A DNA stretch of 32,967 nt. Source: Spirochaetia bacterium. GTDB lineage: Bacteria; Spirochaetota; Spirochaetia; Treponematales; Breznakiellaceae. The notes beneath the pieces are model-generated. The model searched no databases. It was not told the origin of the DNA and worked only from the letters and a program-made list of their open reading frames with translations. Position numbers and translations under genes: made by a program. Positions 23,740 through 30,615 of this stretch are shown here, piece after piece; within the stretch, counting starts at the first letter, position 1; every line of letters starts with the position of its first letter. The stretch is taken from the NCBI GenBank assembly GCA_026002025.1, contig BOAU01000014.1, forward strand, positions 1 through 32,967, read 5' to 3'.

Positions 23740-23922
23740 TTATTCTATTCCCGCTTCATTGAGGATTGCCTTGACCGTCCCCTTGGGGATGTCCCCGGCA
23801 TGACGCGGTATCGGAATTTTTACACCCGGCTTTGCTGAATTTGTAGCCTGATCATGTGCCCTGCCATGAGTGATTGACCATCCGGCTTTTCGCAATTTTT
23901 TTTCAAGCTCAACCTTGGTCAT
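23740..23922 (-). CDS. hicA: HicA-type mRNA interferase toxin
   Basis: The 60-aa protein is of usual HicA length with the dsRBD-like fold: ELEKKLRKAGWSITHGRAHDQAT, then IPIPRHAGDIPKGTVKAILNEAGI. The motif HGRAHD matches the HG(G/A)xHD version of the HicA active site, with H23 as the likely catalytic histidine, and IPRH plus the DIPKGT turn are typical. It cleaves mRNA when free of HicB. The start at 23922 has only a weak GAG upstream. A strong promoter with an internal operator (23946-23974) precedes it. Nothing looks disrupted, so the toxin is probably functional. Confidence 0.9.
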   Translation of the reverse strand: MTKVELEKKLRKAGWSITHGRAHDQATNSAKPGVKIPIPRHAGDIPKGTVKAILNEAGIE

Positions 23923-23929
23923 AAATTCT

Positions 23930-23992
23930 CAAATCCTATATATTGATTATATACGTATTATTACGTAGCGTCAAGAATGTATATAGGATTTG
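23930..23992. repeat. 13-bp inverted repeat bracketing the hicA promoter
   Basis: CAAATCCTATATA (23930-23942) is the exact reverse complement of TATATAGGATTTG (23980-23992). The right arm is the beginning of the second 29-bp direct repeat. The 37 bp between the arms contain the complete hicA promoter. A third copy of the 13-mer lies in the left direct repeat (23285-23297). Confidence 0.9.
23946..23974 (-). promoter_or_regulatory. hicAB promoter with operator between -35 and -10
   Basis: On the minus strand TTGACG (23974-23969), a 17-bp spacer and a perfect TATAAT (23951-23946). The spacer contains TACGTA-TTAT-TACGTA (23952-23967), a repeat that is symmetrical on both strands and fits a ribbon-helix-helix operator. 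This is the expected site of HicB autoregulation. Confidence 0.8.
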
Positions 23993-24007
23993 CTATGTCA
24001 ATGCTAG
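23979..24007 (+). repeat. 29-bp direct repeat, right copy
   Basis: Identical to 23284-23312. The two copies enclose 666 bp that hold only hicA, hicB and their promoter. This copy ends 32 bp before the purL start. Confidence 0.95.
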
Positions 24008-24039
24008 ATGGAAGGCCGTTTTTTAAGTAGACTTGCTCC

Positions 24040-27000
24040 ATGGAAATGGAAGTAAGACGGGTATTTGTTGAAAAGAAAGCGGGTTTTGATGTTGAAGCCC
24101 GGCGTCTGCAATCGGAGCTGGCGGGTTTTCTGGGGGCCCGGTATCCTGAGCTTTCCGCGCTCAAGGGTCTGCGTATCCTCAACCGTTACGATGCGGTTCA
24201 TCTTGATGAAGCCCAATTCAAGCTTGCCACGGATCTGGTTTTTTCCGAACCCCAATGCGACCGGGTATTTTTTTGTAATGATGTTCCCGCTGAAAAGGGC
24301 GATGTTTTTTTCGGTATCGAATACCTACCCGGTCAATACGACCAGCGTTCCGATTCTGCGGAACAATGCGTGGAATTGATAGCCGTCCCTTCGGATGATG
24401 ACACGGACATTTCAGGCAGCGCAGGGGCAAAGCCCATCATCAAAAGCGCCCGGTTTTTTATTTTACAGCCCGGCAAACTCCCCGTTTCCGTAGAAGTCCT
24501 GAATGCGGTAAAACATTATCTGATTAATCCTGTTGATTCCCGTGAGGCTTCACCCGCTCTGCCGCTTTCCCTTGAAGAAGCGGAAACCACCGTTGCCGAT
24601 GTACCGATCCTGGAAGGCTTTACTGCGGGCTCAGGTGACGGTTCCGGGGACGCGGCGCTCCAAATGCTGGCGCAAAAATACGGCCTTGCCATGGGCCTTG
24701 AGGATCTCAAATTCTGTCGCGATTATTTTGCGTCGATAAAGCGTGATCCCACATTAGCGGAACTGCGAGTGCTGGACACCTACTGGTCGGATCACTGCCG
24801 GCACACTACCTTTACTACCGCTTTGCAATTCGATCAAAATCAAATCGATCAAACTGAAAACAATGCCGGTGATGAAAAGCCCGGCGCCGGTTTGCAGCAC
24901 GCCTTCAATTTATACGAAGAGGCCCGCCGGGAAGTTTACGGCGCGGCCGCAAAAGACCGCAAGCGTTCCCTCATGGACATGGCGACACTGGGCGCAAAGG
25001 TTTTGAAGAAACGGGGTCTTGCGGATGATGTGGATGAATCGGAAGAAATCAACGCCTGCACGGTAAAGATTGACGCCGAATTCGGCGATAGTACCGAGCA
25101 AGGTTCTTCTGAACCATGGCTGCTCCTCTTCAAGAATGAAACCCACAATCATCCCACGGAGATCGAACCCTTCGGCGGTGCGGCAACCTGTCTTGGGGGC
25201 GCGATCCGGGACCCCCTTTCCGGGCGGGCTTATGTGCATCAGGCCATGCGGATCTCAGGCGGCGGGGACCCGCGGGAAAGCCTTGACCACACCCTGCCGG
25301 GGAAACTCCCCCAGATCAAAATTGCCCGGGATGCCGCCGCAGGCTACTCGTCCTACGGCAACCAGATCGGGCTGGGCACCGGGCAGGTGGCGGAATTTTA
25401 TCATCCCGGTTTTCTGGCAAAGCGGATGGAACTGGGGGCGGTGATCGCGGCGGTTCCCGCAAAGTGGGTGCGCCGGGAAGAACCCGCGCCGGGGGACGCG
25501 GTGATCCTTGTGGGCGGCAAAACCGGCAGGGACGGCATCGGGGGGGCCACGGGTTCTTCAAAGGTACACACCGGGGAATCGGTGGAAACCGCCGGGGCGG
25601 AGGTCCAGAAGGGCAACGCCGTGGAGGAACGAAAACTCCAGCGCCTGTTCCGCAATCCCGTTGTCACCGCCCTGATCAAACGGTGCAACGATTTCGGCGC
25701 GGGGGGCGTTTCAGTGGCGGTGGGTGAACTCGCCGACGGCCTGGACATCAACCTGGATGCGGTGCCGAAAAAGTACGCCGGCCTTAACGGCATTGAGCTG
25801 GCGATCTCTGAATCCCAGGAACGGATGGCGGTGGTGGTCGCCGCTGCCGACACGGATATCTTCATCCGCCTTGCTGCCGCTGAAAATCTTGATGCGGTGG
25901 TCATCGCGCAGGTTACCGGAGGTAACTCGGTCACCAATGATAATCCGGCTGACGATAGTGATGCACCCCGGCTCCGCATGAGTTGGCGGGGGAAAACCAT
26001 CGTAGACCTTTCCCGTAAATTTCTCAACTCCAACGGCGCACCCCGATCTGCGGCGGTCAGCCTTACTGCGATCCGGTCAAATAGCAATTCAGTAAATGAT
26101 GATTTAATAAACAGTGATACTGTTGCCGCCCCCGCAGTAGTTCTGTTGGACAAGCTTGAGCGGGAACTGGCGAGCCTCCGCTCGGGCAGCCGCCGGGGAT
26201 TACAGGAACGGTTCGACGGTTCCATCGGGGCGGCATCGGTGCTGTTCCCCTGGGGCGGTAGCGAGCAGGGAACCCCGGAATGCGGCATCGCAGCATTACT
26301 GCCATCTTTGGAGAAACAGAGCCGCACCGCAAGCCTCATGACCTTCGGCTACGACCCGGAACTGATGGAACAGAATCCCTATGAAGGGGCGAAGGGCTCG
26401 ATCCGGGAAGCGCTGGCAAAATTCGCCTGCCTTGGGGGAGACCCATGGAAGGCGCGGCTGACCTTCCAGGAATATTTTGAGCGCCCGGTCAGCCCTGAAA
26501 CCTGGGGCAAACCCGCCGCCGCCCTGCTGGGCGCGCTGGAAGCGCAGCTTGCCCTGGGCATTCCCGCCATCGGCGGCAAGGATTCCATGTCCGGCAATTA
26601 CCGGGACAAGGCCCACGGGGTGGACATCACCGTGCCGCCGACATTGGCGGCCTTTGCCGCCGGAACCGCCCCCGCAGCATCGGTGCGATCCGGCGCATTA
26701 AGCGGCAAGCCGGGGCACGAGATCATCCTGTTGGAACAAAGCCCCCATGACGAATGGAGCAGCTTCAAGGCAAGCATGGACACATTGGCGGAACTCTCCG
26801 CCGCAGGGCTGGTACTCGCCGCCTGGCCCGTGTCCGTCGGGGGCATCGCCGCTGCCCTTGCGATCATGGCCTTCGGCAACAACACCGGTGTGGAGACAAC
26901 CGTTGACGGACTTATGGATGCGGTTTTTTTTGCCAGAGGCCCATACATCCAGGGTTCAGTGTTGGTAGAACTTGCTACTGACGAAAATTCTGATCTTACC

Positions 27001-28191
27001 ATCAGAAGCGATGCAAGAAGTCACTTTGACAAGAAGGTTCGCAACGTCCTCGACAAATCCTTGGCATCATGGATAACCATTGCCCGCACCATTGCGGAAC
27101 CGGTCTTCCGCATTATTGCGGACGAAAAGGATACGGCGGAAGTCCCCCTCGCGGTCCTCCGCCGCGCCTACGAGTATCCCCTCGCCCAGGTCTACCCCCA
27201 GACATCAACCGGAGCTACCGCCGCCGATGTTCCCGAAACTGCTGATACCGCAGTTTCATCAGAATTAATAAACGCGGCCGCCATCCATGCCTCCGGCGCC
27301 GCTTCTGTCAGCGCAAAATTTTTCCACGCATCCGCAGGAAAATTCGCCGGAAGTTCATCACCCCTGGTGGTACTCCCCGTTTTCCCCGGAACCAACTGCG
27401 AGTGGGATATGGAACGGGCCTTCCGGGAAGCGGGGGCGCGTACCCGGTTAGTGATATTCAGAAACCAGAACCAAGAGGACATTGCCGAATCGACCAGGGA
27501 GATTGCGGAGGCCATTGCGGAAGCCCAGATCGTAGCCCTCTCCGGGGGATTCAGCGCCGGGGACGAGCCGGACGGTTCGGGGAAGTTCATCGCCAATGTG
27601 CTGCGATCCCCGGCAATTGCCGATGCAATAACAGATCTGCTGGAAAATCGGGACGGCTTGATGCTGGGGATCTGCAACGGCTTCCAGGCCTTGATCAAAC
27701 TGGGGCTGGTCCCCTACGGCAGGATCACGCAGGCGTTGGACCTCCGGTCCACTGAAACCGCGCAAGGGGAATTGATTGCGGCGCCCACCCTCACCTTTAA
27801 CCGCATCGGCCGCCATGTCTCCCGGATGGTCCGCACGCGGGTCATGTCGAAACTGTCGCCCTGGCTCGCACAGGAAGAAACCGGCAGCCTGCATGTGATC
27901 CCGGTGAGCCACGGCGAAGGGCGGCTGGCGATCCGGCGGGAGGAAGGGGAAGCATTATTCCGCAGCGGGCAGGTCCCCTTCTGCTACGCCGATGCAGCGG
28001 GTAACCCAACCCTTGCGGAACCGGATAATCCAAACGGCTCGGATTTTGCCATCGAGGGACTCACCAGCCCGGACGGCCGCATCCTGGGAAAGATGGGCCA
28101 TTCGGAGCGGCGGGGTGAATTCGTACACATCAATATTCCGGGAAACAAACGGCAGAACATCTTTGAGGCGGGGGTTTCGTACTTTGTGTAA
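24040..28191 (+). CDS. purL: Phosphoribosylformylglycinamidine synthase, single-chain
   Basis: The 1383-aa cytoplasmic enzyme of de novo purine synthesis converts FGAR, glutamine and ATP to FGAM. It has an N-terminal PurS-like region (RRVFVEKKAGFDVEA), a linker, and two AIRS-type halves with THNHPTEIEPFGGAATCLGGA near 367. The C-terminal class I glutaminase (~1108-1383) carries the triad C1212 (GICNGFQ), H1291 and E1293 (SHGEGRL). The sequence best resembles the clostridial/spirochaetal single-chain type. It is somewhat longer than E. coli PurL, partly through Asn/Ser/Ala-rich segments near 680-700 and 1060-1090, each coded by a small DNA palindrome. The start could be ATG 24040 or 24046; neither has a good Shine-Dalgarno. 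The short leader has no purine riboswitch. The hicAB cassette sits immediately upstream. Confidence 0.93.
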   Translation: MEMEVRRVFVEKKAGFDVEARRLQSELAGFLGARYPELSALKGLRILNRYDAVHLDEAQFKLATDLVFSEPQCDRVFFCNDVPAEKGDVFFGIEYLPGQYDQRSDSAEQCVELIAVPSDDDTDISGSAGAKPIIKSARFFILQPGKLPVSVEVLNAVKHYLINPVDSREASPALPLSLEEAETTVADVPILEGFTAGSGDGSGDAALQMLAQKYGLAMGLEDLKFCRDYFASIKRDPTLAELRVLDTYWSDHCRHTTFTTALQFDQNQIDQTENNAGDEKPGAGLQHAFNLYEEARREVYGAAAKDRKRSLMDMATLGAKVLKKRGLADDVDESEEINACTVKIDAEFGDSTEQGSSEPWLLLFKNETHNHPTEIEPFGGAATCLGGAIRDPLSGRAYVHQAMRISGGGDPRESLDHTLPGKLPQIKIARDAAAGYSSYGNQIGLGTGQVAEFYHPGFLAKRMELGAVIAAVPAKWVRREEPAPGDAVILVGGKTGRDGIGGATGSSKVHTGESVETAGAEVQKGNAVEERKLQRLFRNPVVTALIKRCNDFGAGGVSVAVGELADGLDINLDAVPKKYAGLNGIELAISESQERMAVVVAAADTDIFIRLAAAENLDAVVIAQVTGGNSVTNDNPADDSDAPRLRMSWRGKTIVDLSRKFLNSNGAPRSAAVSLTAIRSNSNSVNDDLINSDTVAAPAVVLLDKLERELASLRSGSRRGLQERFDGSIGAASVLFPWGGSEQGTPECGIAALLPSLEKQSRTASLMTFGYDPELMEQNPYEGAKGSIREALAKFACLGGDPWKARLTFQEYFERPVSPETWGKPAAALLGALEAQLALGIPAIGGKDSMSGNYRDKAHGVDITVPPTLAAFAAGTAPAASVRSGALSGKPGHEIILLEQSPHDEWSSFKASMDTLAELSAAGLVLAAWPVSVGGIAAALAIMAFGNNTGVETTVDGLMDAVFFARGPYIQGSVLVELATDENSDLTIRSDARSHFDKKVRNVLDKSLASWITIARTIAEPVFRIIADEKDTAEVPLAVLRRAYEYPLAQVYPQTSTGATAADVPETADTAVSSELINAAAIHASGAASVSAKFFHASAGKFAGSSSPLVVLPVFPGTNCEWDMERAFREAGARTRLVIFRNQNQEDIAESTREIAEAIAEAQIVALSGGFSAGDEPDGSGKFIANVLRSPAIADAITDLLENRDGLMLGICNGFQALIKLGLVPYGRITQALDLRSTETAQGELIAAPTLTFNRIGRHVSRMVRTRVMSKLSPWLAQEETGSLHVIPVSHGEGRLAIRREEGEALFRSGQVPFCYADAAGNPTLAEPDNPNGSDFAIEGLTSPDGRILGKMGHSERRGEFVHINIPGNKRQNIFEAGVSYFV
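26110..26124. repeat. Palindrome in a purL linker
   Basis: AACAGT-GAT-ACTGTT is a perfect 6+3+6 inverted repeat. It differs at two bases from the GTATTAC palindrome at 19215-19227 and encodes residues ~691-695 within a Ser/Asn-rich linker. Confidence 0.65.
27235..27257. repeat. Inverted repeat in the purL pre-glutaminase linker
   Basis: GAAACTGC (27235-27242) pairs with GCAGTTTC (27250-27257) across TGATACC, encoding residues ~1066-1073 in an Ala/Thr/Ser-rich linker just before the glutaminase domain. Confidence 0.65.
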
Positions 28192-28242
28192 GGGGCGTTA
28201 GGTACAATTTTGTCTACAATTTTAATGTAAAAAGATTGTCTA

Positions 28243-28271
28243 TTGCATAAAACCCTGTTATCGTATATAAC
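28243..28271 (+). promoter_or_regulatory. Putative promoter of the defence island
   Basis: TTGCAT (28243-28248), a 17-bp spacer and TATAAC (28266-28271). The start is expected near 28278, 25 nt before the small ORF at 28303. Just upstream the 9-mer TACAATTTT occurs twice (28203-28211 and 28215-28223), a possible regulator site. Confidence 0.5.
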
Positions 28272-28302
28272 ATATTCAGGCAATAACCATGGGGGGGTTA
28301 AG

Positions 28303-28461
28303 ATGGGTGTAGACCAAAATTTAGGAAATCTTGACCGTGCTTGGCGCAAGCCGGGATTAATAAGCCGGTTGTTTGAGTTGAAAGCAACGAAGTCGGAGTT
28401 TGGAACTTTAGGGGATATAGTTTATAACTCGGTAATCATTATAGAATGGGTAAAATCATGA
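28303..28461 (+). CDS. Small 52-aa protein of unknown function leading the defence operon
   Basis: The 52-aa ORF begins at ATG 28303 behind a G-rich Shine-Dalgarno-like run (28291-28297). Its stop overlaps the probable methyltransferase start as ATGA (28458-28461), an arrangement typical of translationally coupled genes, which argues that it is translated. The peptide is basic in the middle (RAWRKPG, RLFELKATK) and ends in a hydrophobic helix-like stretch (IVYNSVIIIEWV). I recognise no family; it does not show an obvious helix-turn-helix like a restriction controller protein. It could be a coupling leader peptide, a small regulator or an unrecognised component of the system. It could also be chance, since it is short. 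Confidence 0.5.
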   Translation: MGVDQNLGNLDRAWRKPGLISRLFELKATKSEFGTLGDIVYNSVIIIEWVKS

Positions 28462-29591
28462 GTGCGAAAAAAAACGAACCAAAAATACTCTCCCTTTTTT
28501 CCGGCTGTGGCGGACTTGATTGGGGTTTTCATGAAGTAGGGTATAAAACTATTTGGGCTAATGACGTTAACGAATGGGCGGTTCAAACGTTTGAAAAAAA
28601 TTTTGGTAAAAATATTATCACTCAAAAAAACATAGAGGAAATTGATCCAAAAAAAGATTCAATGATACCCGATTGCGACTTAATTATAGGCGGTTTTCCT
28701 TGCCAGGATTTTTCTGTTGTGTGGAAACAGCCCGGGCTTGACGGGGACCGTGGCAATCTTTATAAACATTATTTACGCTTTATTGAGGCAAAAAAACCGA
28801 AAGCGTTTGTTGCAGAAAATGTTAAAGGCCTGCTTACGGCAAACAATGGAAAAGCAATCAAAGAAATATTAAAAGGTTTTAGCAATGCCGGAGACGGCTA
28901 TATGGTAAAAATCCAGCTCTATAATTTCGCCGATTACGGCGTTCCTCAGTTTCGTGAGCGGGTTTTAATTGTAGGTATCCGCCTTGACACCGAATTCAAT
29001 TTTGCCCATCCCGCGCCTACGCATGGAGAAGGAAGAAATAATTCTTATACAACATCAGGCGAGGCATTGAAAGGCGTTGAAAAAGCCGACGATTTTAAAG
29101 CAGATGAAATCAATATAGCTGATAAAACAAGAAAATTACTTGCTCGTATACCAGAAGGCGGGAACTTTAAAGACATACCCGCTGATGACCCCGATTATGT
29201 AAAAGGTATGATTAGTCATGTTTATAGAAGATTGAAACTAGATGAACCAGCAAAAACTATTATAGCTGCAGGCGGCGGCGGAACATGGGGTTATCATTAC
29301 CCGGAACCGCGACCATTGTGTAACCGTGAAAGGGCACGGTTACAATCTTTTCCCGATGATTTTAAATTTTTGGGTTCGGTTACCGAAGTAAGGCGACAAA
29401 TTGGAAACGCTGTACCACCCGCAGGAGTTGTATTGCTTGCGCAAACATTAAAGCCGTTATTTGAGGCCAACTATAAGAAAGTAAATATTCGTACAATCAA
29501 TGAAGAACTAAATAAACTTACAGTAAAAGAACGCTTGGAATATGACTTAAAAAGTCAAACAACAGGAGCAGAATATGATAGAACTGCTTAA
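28458..29591 (+). CDS. DNA (cytosine-5-)-methyltransferase
   Basis: The 377-aa enzyme transfers a methyl group from S-adenosylmethionine to C5 of cytosine in a specific DNA sequence. Motifs in order are motif I LSLFSGCGGLDWGF (11-24), motif IV GGFPCQDFS with catalytic C82, motif VI AENVKG (119-124), motif VIII QFRERV (164-169), and motifs IX/X RERARLQSFPDDF and RRQIGNAVPP. The short target-recognition region between VIII and IX does not reveal the recognised sequence. The start at 28458 is chosen because it overlaps the stop of the small upstream ORF; an ATG at 28446 is possible. The gene overlaps the nuclease gene by 17 nt. It should protect host DNA from that nuclease. The trailing Vsr endonuclease is consistent with repair of T:G mismatches arising from 5-methylcytosine deamination. 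Confidence 0.93.
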   Translation: MSAKKNEPKILSLFSGCGGLDWGFHEVGYKTIWANDVNEWAVQTFEKNFGKNIITQKNIEEIDPKKDSMIPDCDLIIGGFPCQDFSVVWKQPGLDGDRGNLYKHYLRFIEAKKPKAFVAENVKGLLTANNGKAIKEILKGFSNAGDGYMVKIQLYNFADYGVPQFRERVLIVGIRLDTEFNFAHPAPTHGEGRNNSYTTSGEALKGVEKADDFKADEINIADKTRKLLARIPEGGNFKDIPADDPDYVKGMISHVYRRLKLDEPAKTIIAAGGGGTWGYHYPEPRPLCNRERARLQSFPDDFKFLGSVTEVRRQIGNAVPPAGVVLLAQTLKPLFEANYKKVNIRTINEELNKLTVKERLEYDLKSQTTGAEYDRTA

Positions 29592-30615
29592 CTCAAATTA
29601 TCCTCCATTGATAACAACGGTGCGGACTTTTCCTGATACATTTTTTTCATTGTTGCAAGAATCAACCGCAGTAAAAATTGCCAGCGGTTATATTTCAGAG
29701 GAATCAATTGCAGAGTTGCTAGGACTTTACAGTCATGGCCTCAAGACCGAAATATCCCTTGTTATTGGAATGCATTATTTCGATGGTTTTACTGTTGGGC
29801 AATATGAGGCGTTACTTGCGCTTGCTGAGTTACTAAACCAAAATAGTTGCGGTAATGTGTTGTTATCAAAGGTGTCTAAATACCATGGTAAAGTTTACTC
29901 TTTCAGTGTCAAAGGGAATGACTATTCTGCGATAATTGGGTCAAGTAATTTAACAAAAATCAATACATTTGAAAAAATTTATGATACTGATATTCTGATA
30001 CGTAATGAAAAAATTAATGCGGATATTGAACATTTTCTTCTCGATCTTAAAAATAAGTATTGTCGTAACATACAAGAGATAAATCGTAACGATATAAAAA
30101 TCATCGAACCTGAAAATTTATTTGAAGATTATTTGGATGTGGTAAAAATAACAGATACAGAAAAGATAAAAACTATTAGTTCACTGACACATATTACTTT
30201 TGATATTGAAATAAAGCCGGAGGAAAAAAGTCATCTAAACTGTTATCATGGTAAGGGTAGGGAAACTCCAAACGGGCTTGTCCGTCCTCGCCCTTGGTAC
30301 GAGTCAAATGTTATGGTTTCAAAAGACATAACTACATTACCGGATTATCCCCGTGATATTGAATTCACAGTAATTACCGACGACGGCTACAAATTTAAAT
30401 GTGTTACAAACGGTGATTATGCGAAGAATTTACGATCCGTCGGCGATTTACAAATTCTTGGGCGGTGGCTGAAAGGCAGAATGGAAAATAAAAATATTCT
30501 TAAGATTGGCGAGAAGGTAACGGCTGATACATTTAAACGTTATGGACGTAATAGAATAAAACTCACTAAAACATCAATTCCTGATACTTGGTATATGGAT
30601 TTTGGGGGAAGATAA
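29575..30615 (+). CDS. NgoFVII-family restriction endonuclease (phospholipase D-like nuclease)
   Basis: The 346-aa protein has one PLD-type active site, H104-x-K106 in KYHGKVYSF followed by AIIGSSNLTK (119-128, S123 and N125). This is the arrangement found in NgoFVII-type and related metal-independent restriction enzymes, which dimerise to form the active site. The C-terminal half (~190-346), including PRPWYESNVMV and a basic end (FKRYGRNRIKLTKTS), has no known catalytic motif and is probably for DNA recognition. AGGAG lies 7 nt before the ATG, which sits inside the end of the methyltransferase gene. The next gene starts immediately at its stop. It is the likely cutting subunit of the system. 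Confidence 0.85.
   Translation: MIELLNSNYPPLITTVRTFPDTFFSLLQESTAVKIASGYISEESIAELLGLYSHGLKTEISLVIGMHYFDGFTVGQYEALLALAELLNQNSCGNVLLSKVSKYHGKVYSFSVKGNDYSAIIGSSNLTKINTFEKIYDTDILIRNEKINADIEHFLLDLKNKYCRNIQEINRNDIKIIEPENLFEDYLDVVKITDTEKIKTISSLTHITFDIEIKPEEKSHLNCYHGKGRETPNGLVRPRPWYESNVMVSKDITTLPDYPRDIEFTVITDDGYKFKCVTNGDYAKNLRSVGDLQILGRWLKGRMENKNILKIGEKVTADTFKRYGRNRIKLTKTSIPDTWYMDFGGR

Noticed and set aside
23284..24007. CRISPR array or insertion sequence suggested by the 29-bp repeats
   Set aside because: There are only two repeats with a 666-bp protein-coding interval, and no transposase or cas gene.
24008..24039. Purine riboswitch upstream of purL
   Set aside because: Only 32 bp separate the repeat from the start codon, with no room or conserved elements for a purine or PRPP aptamer.
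25401..26339. 312-codon open frame on the minus strand inside purL
   Set aside because: Antisense to well-conserved PurL coding sequence; Arg/Ser/Pro-rich with no recognisable fold.
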